From positions 558,001 to 622,000 of the forward strand of contig CAYJMS010000002.1 of the NCBI GenBank assembly GCA_964371615.1: DNA of 64,000 nucleotides. Reading direction: 5' to 3'. Numbering within the stretch: the first letter of the stretch is position 1; each line of letters begins with the position of its first letter. Source of the stretch: SpSt-333 sp964371615 (lineage in GTDB: Bacteria; Bacteroidota; Ignavibacteria; UBA10030; UBA8401). The position numbers and the translations under genes are program-made. Under the pieces are notes generated by a model. It searched no databases. It worked only from the letters and a program-made list of their open reading frames with translations, and was not told the origin of the DNA. Shown here piece by piece: positions 34,932-43,609 of this stretch.

Positions 34932-36614
34932 TCAATTTTGTGAAACCAACAGAAATAATGATGCGGCAGTTGCAATGATTCCAAATACTTGGCTGTATAT
35001 AGTTAAATAATAACTAAACGGGCGATATGGTTCTTTGGGCACCCAAATATAATCCCCTTCTTCAATCGTCGTCTCATGGGGTTTCAGCCATTGTTTTGTC
35101 GATGCTTTAATCACACGCATATCACCCGTTACTCCGTGTTCCGTTATACCTCCAGATTGCGATAGATAATAGTCCACATCTTTGCCGGCTACAAAAGGAA
35201 CAGAACCGGGAATCTGAACCTCACCGAAAACATAAACTGTTTTTGATCGTACCGGGACATAGATCTTGTCGCCGTCTTTTAATCTCACATCTTTCTCGAT
35301 CTCGTTTTTATCGAAAATAGCGACGAAATCCGCCGGTGTCATTTCTGTCATGCTTTTTATCAGCAATTCGTTTCGAACAAACGCCGTGTCTTCTGCCGTG
35401 GTTCTTCCCCGCATCAATTCGCGATATTCCATTACACCGGTTTCTCTCCCGGAAACATCATTGAATATCCGCGCGCCGCTCAGACCGGCAAATTTCGTGA
35501 AACCTCCTGCCATGGCAATGACCTGACGTAAAGTGGTGGAATCTCGAACGATCGGATACGATCCGGGCATCACTACTTCGCCGTCGACAGTCACAACACC
35601 ACCCTGCTCCAGTTGCACTCTGCTCTTGACAATCACCCGATCACCCCGCTGCAACGGCACATCGACGGATCGGCGGTCAAGGATGGAGAGAATATCAAGT
35701 TCAAAATTCTGCTGTTCACCGCCCGAAGTAGTTCTATACACCATCGCATTTCCCTCTTCCGCCGACGTTGTAAGGCCACCGGCCATACGGATCAATGTGG
35801 AAATGCTGTCGCCTTCCACAAATTCATAATTTCCCTCCTTGCTCACTGCTCCATAGAGGCCGACATAATCTAGGTCTATATTCTTCGGCTGCACAATTAC
35901 GATATCGCCGTCGAGTAGAAGCGGATTGTGTCGTGTGTCCAGTGTCGCAAGATATTTTTCAATATCTGCCCGAAGAACCGTGCCATTCTTGCGATTGATT
36001 ACGATCTTTCGTCGGCTACCGGCCTCGAGTTTCTTTTTGAGATCTTTTGCTTTTTTCGGATCATCCAAAATGATACCGTTATTCATGATATATTGCTGTA
36101 CGTCGTTTGCCTGTAGGATGGCCGCATCGATTCTATGTGTGGATTGGACGATGACAGTTCCTTCATTCAATACGGAACCGAGAACTGTTACGGTAAAAGA
36201 ACGGGGAGTCAGAAGTGTAAACGAAGCGGTGCCGAAGATGTACTTTTTTTTGATCTCACTGAGTACCATTCTCTTAGCGTTATCAAGAGTCCTACCGGAG
36301 ACATTTACTTCCGCCACGGTGGGGATAATGACGCTCCCCTCCGGTGTTACCGGAACCTGGAACATCAGAGGCTGGGCGGACCAGATACTGACGCTGAATA
36401 TATCTCCCGGCCCAACGATATACTCCTTTGGATCGACCGGACCGTCCTGAATGATCTTGCCGGCCGGCAGCTGCGACATGATATTCTGCGACTGCTGTTG
36501 GGATGAGGAAGAATTGTTCTGACGATCGTTCCGATCCGTCAATTGCCCGAACGCCGCACCGGTGCTGATCAGCACGGCTAACAGAAGAGTAAACATGTTT
36601 TTTGGTGTCTGCAT
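34932..36614 (-). CDS. Wza-like polysaccharide export protein with SLBB domains
   Basis: A 560-residue outer-membrane/periplasmic exporter. The signal peptide is MFTLLLAVLISTGAAFGQ, with ATG at 36614 one base after the rfbB stop. A longer frame to 36767 lies in rfbB and is rejected. The Poly_export motif (YIVGPGDIFSVSIWS) is near residue 65, and at least three SLBB-type beta-grasp repeats follow, each with a GxVxxPGxY/VPF-like motif (VDGEVVMPGSYPIV, VFGEVQIPGSVPFV). A C-terminal hydrophobic helix ends the protein. No lipobox cysteine is seen, unlike E. coli Wza. Confidence 0.92.
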   Translation of the reverse strand: MQTPKNMFTLLLAVLISTGAAFGQLTDRNDRQNNSSSSQQQSQNIMSQLPAGKIIQDGPVDPKEYIVGPGDIFSVSIWSAQPLMFQVPVTPEGSVIIPTVAEVNVSGRTLDNAKRMVLSEIKKKYIFGTASFTLLTPRSFTVTVLGSVLNEGTVIVQSTHRIDAAILQANDVQQYIMNNGIILDDPKKAKDLKKKLEAGSRRKIVINRKNGTVLRADIEKYLATLDTRHNPLLLDGDIVIVQPKNIDLDYVGLYGAVSKEGNYEFVEGDSISTLIRMAGGLTTSAEEGNAMVYRTTSGGEQQNFELDILSILDRRSVDVPLQRGDRVIVKSRVQLEQGGVVTVDGEVVMPGSYPIVRDSTTLRQVIAMAGGFTKFAGLSGARIFNDVSGRETGVMEYRELMRGRTTAEDTAFVRNELLIKSMTEMTPADFVAIFDKNEIEKDVRLKDGDKIYVPVRSKTVYVFGEVQIPGSVPFVAGKDVDYYLSQSGGITEHGVTGDMRVIKASTKQWLKPHETTIEEGDYIWVPKEPYRPFSYYLTIYSQVFGIIATAASLFLLVSQN

Positions 36615-36615
36615 A

Positions 36616-37629
36616 TTATCGTTCGCTGTATTGTAGTTCATAATATTTTTTGTATTCGCCGGTGGTGATCCGTTCCCACCACTGCTTGTTCTCCAGATAC
36701 CACCGGATGGTTTTTGTAATGCCGCTTTCAAATTGATGCGCCGGAATCCAGTTAAGATCTTTTGCAATCTTCGCCGCGTCGATGGCGTAGCGCTTATCGT
36801 GCCCCGGCCGGTCCTTTACAAATGTGATGAGCGATTCCGGCTTGCCGATCTCCTTCAACACCAGTTTCACGATATCGATGTTTTTCCATTCGTTGTTTCC
36901 GCCGATGTTGTACACATCGCCGACCATTCCGTTGTGCAGCACAACATCGAGTGCGGAACAGTGATCCTCAACATAGAGCCAGTCCCGCACGTTCGAACCG
37001 TCGCCGTACACCGGAATCGGCTTATCGTTCAGTGCGTTGGCGATCAGGAGCGGAATCAGTTTTTCGGGAAATTGATACGGGCCGTAATTGTTCGAACATC
37101 GCGTGACGATGCCGGGGAAACCGAACGTATGCTGATATGCCAATACGAGCATATCGGACGACGCTTTGCTTGCGGAATAGGGACTGTTGGGATGCAGGGA
37201 TGTTTCTTCGGTAAAGAATCCGGTGGCTCCCAGCGATCCATACACCTCATCGGTCGAGACATGAAGGAATCGTTCAATACCGATCTCTCGGGAGACATCC
37301 AGCAGTATATTTGTTCCGACAACATTGGTCTGGACAAACACCGCGGGGCCGAGAATACTCCGATCCACGTGTGATTCTGCGGCAAAATGAACCACGGTAT
37401 CGATTGCGTGAGTTCGAAACGCTTTCGTTACATGCTCTTTATCGCAAATATCCCCTTTGACAAAGCGATAATTCGGTTTACTCTGAACCGATACAAGATT
37501 TTCCAGATTACCGGCATACGTGAGATTGTCGAAATTCACGATTGTGTAATCCGGATGTTTGCTCATCATATATTGGACAAAATTACTGCCAATAAAGCCG
37601 GCTCCACCGGTGACGAGGATGTTCTTCAT
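36616..37629 (-). CDS. rfbB: dTDP-glucose 4,6-dehydratase
   Basis: Makes dTDP-4-keto-6-deoxyglucose, the entry to dTDP-L-rhamnose and related deoxysugars. A short-chain dehydrogenase: GGAGFIGSNFV at the N-terminus binds NAD, the catalytic region reads STDEVYGSLG with YSASKASSD, and SNNYGPYQFPEKLIPL plus YGDGSNVRDWLYVEDHC are family hallmarks. 337 residues is normal. RfbA, RfbC and RfbD are not in this window and may be elsewhere. The gene leads the polysaccharide cluster, with the exporter one base after its stop. Confidence 0.97.
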   Translation of the reverse strand: MKNILVTGGAGFIGSNFVQYMMSKHPDYTIVNFDNLTYAGNLENLVSVQSKPNYRFVKGDICDKEHVTKAFRTHAIDTVVHFAAESHVDRSILGPAVFVQTNVVGTNILLDVSREIGIERFLHVSTDEVYGSLGATGFFTEETSLHPNSPYSASKASSDMLVLAYQHTFGFPGIVTRCSNNYGPYQFPEKLIPLLIANALNDKPIPVYGDGSNVRDWLYVEDHCSALDVVLHNGMVGDVYNIGGNNEWKNIDIVKLVLKEIGKPESLITFVKDRPGHDKRYAIDAAKIAKDLNWIPAHQFESGITKTIRWYLENKQWWERITTGEYKKYYELQYSER

Positions 37630-37763
37630 AAAGCCCGTAAGTAGTTAATAATTAATGAATTTAAGAAAAATCGTCAGGATTTCCAATGTATATCCTGGTA
37701 CTGAAGCAGTTTACAAGCGGTAACAAATAAGCGGGTAATGTCCTCTTTTTGAGTTGCCGAAAT

Positions 37764-39413
37764 TTACATCTTTTCAGGTGAAGAAACACCTAAAATTTTA
37801 CATCCATTGGCAATGACAGTTTTGGTCATGACACAGACAGCCAAACGCGACTGCATCAGTGATTTATCGTCATTAATAACGCGATGTTCGTGATAAAATC
37901 GATGGAACGACTCTGCAACCTCACGCAAATAGGTGGTAAGCCGGTGCGGTTCAAAACTGAGCGCACATCCTGCAACCATTTCCGGAAATTCGAGGAGTTT
38001 CTTAATCAGATCGATCTCTTCTTTTGAATTGATCAGCGAAAAATCGGTTGCCTTTATCATGGCGGAAAGATTCGTCACAGGAAAACCCTCCTCAACGGCA
38101 TGCCTGAGAATACTGGCAATTCGTGCATGTGCATATTGGAGATAATAGACCGGATTCTTATCCGATTGCTCCTTGGCGAGGGCGATATCGAATTCCAGAT
38201 GTGTTCCGGCGCTGCGCATAACAAAGAAATAGGAAACGGCATCCACACCCACTTCGCCGATCAGTTCATCCAGCGTGTAGACGTTGGCGTTCCGTTTCGA
38301 CATTTTGACTGTTTCATCGCCGTTGACAAACGACACCATTTGATGAATGATCACTTTCACATCCTTGGTATCGTACCCAAGAGCCTGGACACCATTCAAC
38401 ACATCCGGAATGGTCGCGATATGGTCGGCGCCGAAAATATCGACGATCAGTTCGAATCCGCGCCGGAATTTTTCGCGATGATAGGCAATGTCCGGAAGGC
38501 GGTATGTCGGCTCACCGGTGCTCTTGACGATGACTCTGTCCTTATCCGCGCCAAATGTGGTAGCGCGAAACCAGACAGCGCCATCGCTGTCATAGGCAAG
38601 ATCTTTTTTCTTGAACTCGGCAATGACTTCGTCAATCTTCCCGGTGGAATAGAGCGTATCTTCATTATAAAAGACATCGTGATAGACACCCAGTGTCTCA
38701 AGGGTTTTCTTAATTCGCGCAAAACACCACTTTTCGCCGTACTTCCTGAAATAGGTGCGTTCCGGATCGGCATCGCGCAGCGAATCACCCTTTTCACGGA
38801 CGATCTCTTTTGCAATATCAACGATATATTCTCCCTGATATGCTTTCTCGTCCAGCGGATACGTATCGTCGAGCTGTTGACGGTACCGTGCATAGATGCT
38901 TTCGGCAAGATTCCGCATCTGGTTGCCGGCATTGTTGAAATAGTACTCCCGCGTCACGTCGTGTCCGGTCCACTCCAACAGATTGGCGATCACTTTGCCG
39001 AGAATCACCTGCCTGCCGTGTCCGCTGTGCAGCGGCCCGGTCGGATTGGCGCTGACCCATTCGATATTCGTTTTTCGTTTCCCGCCGACGCCGGTCTTCC
39101 CGAATGCGTTCCCTTCCTGCAAAATCTTTTTAGATTGTTCGATGACATACGAGTCCGAGAACTTAAAATTGATGAAGCCCGGCCCGGCAATTTCCACCGC
39201 AGCAAGAAACGACGGATCGACGGCGATCTTGTCGACGATCGACTGGGCGATCTGGCGGGGATTTTTTCCTACCGACTTTGCCAGAATCATTGCCGCATTT
39301 GTCGTTAAATCGCCATGGGCATCCACTTTCGGGCGTTCGAAATTGATGTCGATCGGGGGAAAGTTCAGATCATGAAGGATGGACGAAATCTGTTCGTGCA
39401 GCTGCTCTTTCAT
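37764..39413 (-). CDS. argS: Arginyl-tRNA synthetase
   Basis: Class I synthetase that charges tRNA-Arg. It has the N-terminal additional domain (about 1-110), the HIGH-type signature in NPTGPLHSGHGRQVILG, the KMSK-type motif in VKMSKRNANVYTLDELI, and the anticodon-binding DALR domain at the end (YLQYAHARIASILRHA through the C-terminus). The 549-residue length is standard. The start overlaps the rsfS stop by four bases. The 134-bp region before rfbB has no gene and no obvious terminator. Confidence 0.97.
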   Translation of the reverse strand: MKEQLHEQISSILHDLNFPPIDINFERPKVDAHGDLTTNAAMILAKSVGKNPRQIAQSIVDKIAVDPSFLAAVEIAGPGFINFKFSDSYVIEQSKKILQEGNAFGKTGVGGKRKTNIEWVSANPTGPLHSGHGRQVILGKVIANLLEWTGHDVTREYYFNNAGNQMRNLAESIYARYRQQLDDTYPLDEKAYQGEYIVDIAKEIVREKGDSLRDADPERTYFRKYGEKWCFARIKKTLETLGVYHDVFYNEDTLYSTGKIDEVIAEFKKKDLAYDSDGAVWFRATTFGADKDRVIVKSTGEPTYRLPDIAYHREKFRRGFELIVDIFGADHIATIPDVLNGVQALGYDTKDVKVIIHQMVSFVNGDETVKMSKRNANVYTLDELIGEVGVDAVSYFFVMRSAGTHLEFDIALAKEQSDKNPVYYLQYAHARIASILRHAVEEGFPVTNLSAMIKATDFSLINSKEEIDLIKKLLEFPEMVAGCALSFEPHRLTTYLREVAESFHRFYHEHRVINDDKSLMQSRLAVCVMTKTVIANGCKILGVSSPEKM

Positions 39414-39829
39414 TTCTTTGCAGTCTTCTTTCGGGTCGTTGTCTTTCGGGGTTTCGATGCCGCTTTCTTCGGTTTTGCCGGCGGTTCATCGCTGACGTAC
39501 TCAAATTTCGCATCGCCCCACAATTTTTCGAGATTATAGAATGCGCGCACATCCTTATGAAAAACATGTGCAACGACATCCACATAATCAAGCAGTACCC
39601 ACCGCCCTTCGGAATATCCTTCCTTTCTCACCAGCGATTCTCCCTTCTCCATCGTATCGTGCTTTATGGCATCGGCGACGGCACGCGCCTGCGTGTCGGA
39701 ATCGACGGAACAGACGATGAAATAATCCGTCATCGTTGTCAGCTTCCGAAGGTCCATAATTGTCACATCGTATGCTTTTTTAGTGAGGGCGGCTTCCGCA
39801 ATTTTTTTTGCGAGTGTTTTTGATGTCAC
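39410..39829 (-). CDS. rsfS: Ribosome silencing factor
   Basis: RsfS/Iojap binds ribosomal protein L14 and blocks subunit joining under starvation. The 139 residues include the conserved core (VTIMDLRKLTTMTDYFIVCS, then VRKEGYSEGRWVLLDYVDVVAHVF), and YNLEKLWGDA, all typical. The last 25 residues are a basic Lys/Thr/Pro/Ala-rich tail (KPKKAASKPRKTTTRKKTAK) that is not part of the usual short family form. Co-transcribed with argS. Confidence 0.94.
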   Translation of the reverse strand: MTSKTLAKKIAEAALTKKAYDVTIMDLRKLTTMTDYFIVCSVDSDTQARAVADAIKHDTMEKGESLVRKEGYSEGRWVLLDYVDVVAHVFHKDVRAFYNLEKLWGDAKFEYVSDEPPAKPKKAASKPRKTTTRKKTAKK

Positions 39830-39848
39830 GATACTCCTGCTAATAGAT

Positions 39849-40298
39849 TTAATTCCACGGTTTCAAACTTTTATAATCTTTACCGATGATAACCGACGCG
39901 GCGACCAGATGGTCGCTGCTGAATTGCTGTACGATATTTTTCGGCGCAATTCCCAATTGCGCGGCTAGCCTCCGTGCATTGTCGGGCTTTCCGACCCGGT
40001 CGATGACCATCGATTCATTGATGTCGAACGATTTATAATTTCCCACTTCGACCACGTCATAGCCGGCGGTGCGGCAAAACTTCGTCATTGTGTTGCCCAC
40101 TCCCGACACACCGCAGCCGTTGAGCACGTTAATCTGCACGATAGTCTGTTCGGCAGACTCCGGATCGGCATCCTTTGCAGGCGGACGGACGGCCCCGCCA
40201 TCCGAAAAGATTCCATAGATCTGCAATCCGACCACGACCAACACGAGCACGATCGCGATATTCAACAATGCGCCGGGTGATAGAGATTTTTTAATCAT
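39849..40298 (-). CDS. LytR C-terminal-domain membrane protein
   Basis: A 149-residue protein with one N-terminal membrane helix (ALLNIAIVLVLVVVGLQIYG) and a periplasmic LytR_C domain: VQINVLNGCGVSGVGNTMTK, YDVVEVGNYKSFDINESMVI and VIIGKDYKSL. The ATG at 40298 is preferred over an upstream TTG. The domain also ends LytR-CpsA-Psr proteins that attach glycopolymers, but no such catalytic domain is present. It lies directly ahead of rsfS, a common placement in this group of bacteria. The function is unknown. Confidence 0.85.
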   Translation of the reverse strand: MIKKSLSPGALLNIAIVLVLVVVGLQIYGIFSDGGAVRPPAKDADPESAEQTIVQINVLNGCGVSGVGNTMTKFCRTAGYDVVEVGNYKSFDINESMVIDRVGKPDNARRLAAQLGIAPKNIVQQFSSDHLVAASVIIGKDYKSLKPWN

Positions 40299-40378
40299 GC
40301 GGCAAAAAAATAACCGATGCAATCCTGGCGAATGCTCGGTTATTTGCTGTATCAGTCAGTTAATAAAAATATGTTGGC

Positions 40379-40873
40379 TTAGTCCTCGTAGTATCCAAGT
40401 CCTGAAAACATTCCTCCGAACCCCCGGTAATATCCCGCGTCATATCCGTACAGGGAGAGCGGTACTTCCCGATAGGAGATCCGAAGATGGGTGTTCTCCC
40501 ACGGCCGGTAATTGATCTCCGCACGGGAGAGCGAAACCCGGTTGAATTGACTTTGCAGACGGTGATCGAATGTGCTGTACGGCGAATTCTGTGCGCTGAG
40601 GTCGACACGGACGTCGAGATTCGGAGCAAACTGATAGAGCATTGAATTGGTATATCGCTGCAATGCTAATCCGTATCCGCCGCCGGCCATATAGCTGGCC
40701 GAGTAGCTGTGGCGCATCTGAAAATTATTCGGATTGAAAAAACTGAACCAATCGCTCGCCGACTGCGGATGGATGAACGAATCGGATACTTTGGGTTGTT
40801 CGGACGGGCGCGGCTTGAATTGACCAAATCCGACGACCGATACGATCACCACCATCAGGAATATTTTTTTCAT
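40379..40873 (-). CDS. Small secreted beta-rich protein of unknown function
   Basis: I do not recognise this gene. The 164 residues start with a clean signal peptide (MKKIFLMVVIVSVVGFGQF), and the mature part has repeated short strands with many Ser/Tyr/Asn (RHSYSASYMAGGGYGLALQR, DVRVDLSAQNSPYSTFDHRL) and a Gly/Tyr-rich end. The amphipathic strand pattern resembles a small periplasmic or outer-membrane protein. An upstream ATG at 40897 is also possible. It stands between the nucleotidyltransferase and LytR_C genes, with short gaps on both sides. Confidence 0.8.
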   Translation of the reverse strand: MKKIFLMVVIVSVVGFGQFKPRPSEQPKVSDSFIHPQSASDWFSFFNPNNFQMRHSYSASYMAGGGYGLALQRYTNSMLYQFAPNLDVRVDLSAQNSPYSTFDHRLQSQFNRVSLSRAEINYRPWENTHLRISYREVPLSLYGYDAGYYRGFGGMFSGLGYYED

Positions 40874-40947
40874 ATCATCACCGTTTCTCTTTCGCATGAA
40901 AATTAGGAAAAACTGCTTGCTTTGTCAATATAGACATTTATTCCGGC

Positions 40948-41697
40948 TTATTTGTTCCTTTTTTTCAGCGCCAATTCCGCTTCCTGCAATTGCTCCACCG
41001 TATTGACTCCCCTGATCTCGTTGGGATCGTCGGTTGCCATGGCCGCGACAACCAGCTTTTGCCTCCAAAAATGGCTGAAAACATCGGGGAGATAGTATTC
41101 ATTCTGCGCATTATGGGGATTAATATGCTGCAGCGACGAAAAAAGGTACCGCGAATCAAAGAGATAAATTCCGGAATTGATCTCTTTGATCTTCTTTTGT
41201 TCATCTGTGGCATCCTTATGCTCGACAATGCCGAGAACGTATCCGCTTTTGCTCCGCAGAATTCTTCCGTATCCGGCCGGATCATCCATCATCGCGGTAA
41301 GTATCGTACCGGCAGCATTATTATCCCGGTGATGTTCGATCAGGTTTAGAATGGTTTTTGCACTCAGGATCGGCACGTCCCCCGAAAGGACAAGGACATC
41401 CCCCTCATACCGGCGAAGGAACGGTTCCGCCTGCATAATCGCATGACCGGTGCCGAGTTGGGGATCCTGCACGGCAAATTCGACCATGGGTGCAACATTT
41501 TCCAAATGTGAATACAGCGCTTCGCGTTGAAATCCGACAATGGTGATGATTCTTTCCGCACCCAATGATTGAGCAAGTTCCACCACATGCTCCACCATCG
41601 GTTTTCCGTTGACTTCGAACATGACCTTTGGTTTTGAGGAATCTTTCATCCTCGTCCCTTTTCCTGCAGCCATGATAATTGTTGCAAATTTAGACAT
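40948..41697 (-). CDS. GlmU N-terminal-like sugar-phosphate nucleotidyltransferase
   Basis: A 249-residue nucleotidyltransferase expected to make a UDP- (or other NDP-) sugar. It shows ATIIMAAGKGTRMKDSSKPK with the signature loop, VQDPQLGTGHAIMQAEPFL, VLSGDVPILSAKTI with the DVP metal site, and EINSGIYLFDSRYLF, all as in the GlmU uridylyltransferase domain. The left-handed beta-helix acetyltransferase domain of GlmU is absent. GlcNAc-1-phosphate is a likely substrate. The 104 bases to panC contain nothing that I can identify. Confidence 0.88.
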   Translation of the reverse strand: MSKFATIIMAAGKGTRMKDSSKPKVMFEVNGKPMVEHVVELAQSLGAERIITIVGFQREALYSHLENVAPMVEFAVQDPQLGTGHAIMQAEPFLRRYEGDVLVLSGDVPILSAKTILNLIEHHRDNNAAGTILTAMMDDPAGYGRILRSKSGYVLGIVEHKDATDEQKKIKEINSGIYLFDSRYLFSSLQHINPHNAQNEYYLPDVFSHFWRQKLVVAAMATDDPNEIRGVNTVEQLQEAELALKKRNK

Positions 41698-41801
41698 TGT
41701 ATTTTCCTTGTAGTATAAAATATTCCGCCGGGAGAATGCCCGACATATATCGTAATTATAATCCAGACAGCCTCATGGGGAAACGGATCTCCCTCTTGAC
41801 A

Positions 41802-42674
41802 TTACTGCACACGCACGATAATATTATCGATCAAGCGCGTCGTTCCGAAACGGACGGCGAGCGGAATCAACACCGTATCGCCGCTTCGCAGCAACTCTTT
41901 TGCTGACAGGTCGGCGGAATCGACGATTTCGATATAATCGATCTGCGATGCTCCCCCGGACCGGATCATGTCGGTCATAACCGCAATAATTTTCTTTGCC
42001 GAACGCTCCCCCGCTTCGATCGCTGCCGCCGCTTGTTGCAGCGACGCGTACAACACCGGAGCATTCGAACGTTCTTCGGCATTTAAATAAACATTCCTGG
42101 AACTCATCGCGAGCCCGTCATGCTCACGAACGGTGGCACCGATCTCGAGCCGTACGGGAATATTCAAATCGATGACCATCTTTTTAATGAGCGCACATTG
42201 CTGCGCATCCTTTTGTCCGAAGTACGCGACATCCGGCTGTACGATGTTGAACAATTTTACGACGATTGTTGCAACACCTTTAAAATGCGTCGGCCGGAAT
42301 TTTCCTTCCAGCACCAACGAGAGGCCATCCACCGTGACATAACTTGCATATCCTGCCGGATACATTACTTTTGCGTCCGGTGCGAAGATGATGTCGCCGC
42401 CCGCCGCCTGCACCAATGCAGAATCTTTTTCAATATCCCGCGGATACCGTTCATAATCTTCGTTCGGCCCGAACTGAGAAGGATTCACAAAGATCGTGAC
42501 TATTACCGTTGTATTTTCCTGCTTTGCCTTACGCACCAGAGAGAGATGTCCTTCATGCAACGCACCCATCGTGGGCACAAATCCGATCGTCCCTCCCTGA
42601 GATCGAAGTTTCTGAACGGATGTACGGATCGCATCGATCGATGTTACTGTAAGCACTGCAGTATCTCTTTTCAT
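41802..42674 (-). CDS. panC: Pantothenate synthetase (pantoate-beta-alanine ligase)
   Basis: Joins pantoate and beta-alanine with ATP in CoA biosynthesis. The 290 residues contain the nucleotide-binding HIGH-like motif in GFVPTMGALHEGHLSLVRKA, VNPSQFGPNEDYERYPRD, GKFRPTHFKGVATIVVKLF, YFGQKDAQQCALIKKM and GLAMSSRNVYLN, in family order, with the KMSKS-like MSSRN loop intact. It starts two bases after the arginase stop. No panB or panD is close by. Confidence 0.97.
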   Translation of the reverse strand: MKRDTAVLTVTSIDAIRTSVQKLRSQGGTIGFVPTMGALHEGHLSLVRKAKQENTTVIVTIFVNPSQFGPNEDYERYPRDIEKDSALVQAAGGDIIFAPDAKVMYPAGYASYVTVDGLSLVLEGKFRPTHFKGVATIVVKLFNIVQPDVAYFGQKDAQQCALIKKMVIDLNIPVRLEIGATVREHDGLAMSSRNVYLNAEERSNAPVLYASLQQAAAAIEAGERSAKKIIAVMTDMIRSGGASQIDYIEIVDSADLSAKELLRSGDTVLIPLAVRFGTTRLIDNIIVRVQ

Positions 42675-42676
42675 TT

Positions 42677-43579
42677 TTAAAAGATCCTCTTGCCAAATCC
42701 GGATTGCAGCAGATCGACCGCAAATTCGGCGGATTGGTTCCGGTGATCGAGGATCGGATTGGCTTCGACCACTTCGAGCGAATTCATCCGGTTGGTGGCG
42801 GCGATTGTTTCCATCAACAAATGCGCTTCGCGGTAATTGAGGCCTCCTTTGACCGGCGTTCCGACGCCGGGACAGACCGACGGATCCATTGCATCGAGAT
42901 CAAAACTGACATGGATGACGTCGCAATGTTCCAAAATCTGCTGCGCTTTTTTGATGACTTCCGGCATGCCGAGTTTGTCGATATCATCCATGGTAAAAAT
43001 ATTGATGCGATTTTTTTTAATGGTTAGTTTTTCACCGTCGTCGAGATCGCGGATGGCGATCAGCACGACATTTTTCGGATCGACCTTTTTGAAATCGCCG
43101 CCGACAGAAGTCAATTCAAGGGCGCCGAGGCCGATGGAGGCGGCCAGCGGCATGCCGTGAATATTTCCCGACGGAGACGTCGCGTCCGTATTCATATCGC
43201 CGTGAGCGTCGATCCAGAGGACGCCGAGTGTTTTCTTGTTCTTCCTGCAGTAATTTGAAACACCGGCGATCGTTCCGATAGCAATGGAATGGTCGCCCCC
43301 GAGCACGAGCGGAAAATCGCCGCTTTGCAGAATTTTTTCCACCTTGGAAGAAAGGAGCGTGCAGGCGCGGACAATCTCCGGAAGGTACTTCAACTTTTGG
43401 TTTTTAATCTTTTGCTGTTCGGGAGTCTTGGTCGGTATGTCCCCCTCGTCGGTGACGGTATGTCCGAGCAATTGCAGTTTTTCGTGCACGCCGGCAATGC
43501 GGATTGCCGAGGGACCCATGTCAACGCCGCGGTGACCTGCCCCAAGATCCATCGGAACGCCAAGTAATCGTATGTTCAT
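42677..43579 (-). CDS. rocF: Arginase
   Basis: Manganese-dependent hydrolase of the ureohydrolase family, splitting arginine to ornithine and urea. Metal-site motifs are complete: GGDHS at residues 94-98, DAHGDMN at 124-130, and a later SFDLDAMDPSVCPGVGTP. The N-terminus (LLGVPMDLGAGHRGVDMGPS) with its arginine-contact segment favours arginase over agmatinase or formiminoglutamase. The 300-residue length agrees. It stands between panC and accD, with no arginine catabolic partner (such as ornithine aminotransferase) seen in the window. Confidence 0.93.
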   Translation of the reverse strand: MNIRLLGVPMDLGAGHRGVDMGPSAIRIAGVHEKLQLLGHTVTDEGDIPTKTPEQQKIKNQKLKYLPEIVRACTLLSSKVEKILQSGDFPLVLGGDHSIAIGTIAGVSNYCRKNKKTLGVLWIDAHGDMNTDATSPSGNIHGMPLAASIGLGALELTSVGGDFKKVDPKNVVLIAIRDLDDGEKLTIKKNRINIFTMDDIDKLGMPEVIKKAQQILEHCDVIHVSFDLDAMDPSVCPGVGTPVKGGLNYREAHLLMETIAATNRMNSLEVVEANPILDHRNQSAEFAVDLLQSGFGKRIF

Positions 43580-43609
43580 AATGTGTTCCAGCCGGGGACG
43601 GTGATCGGA

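Noticed and set aside
38100..39308. 402-codon plus-strand open frame
   Set aside because: It is antisense to argS, whose motifs are complete. Its product has no family features and reflects the high GC bias of the opposite strand.
42677..43579. Agmatinase or formiminoglutamase in place of arginase
   Set aside because: The N-terminal LGVPMDLGAGHRGVDMGPSA and the GVGTPVKGGL region are those of arginases, although substrate was not tested.
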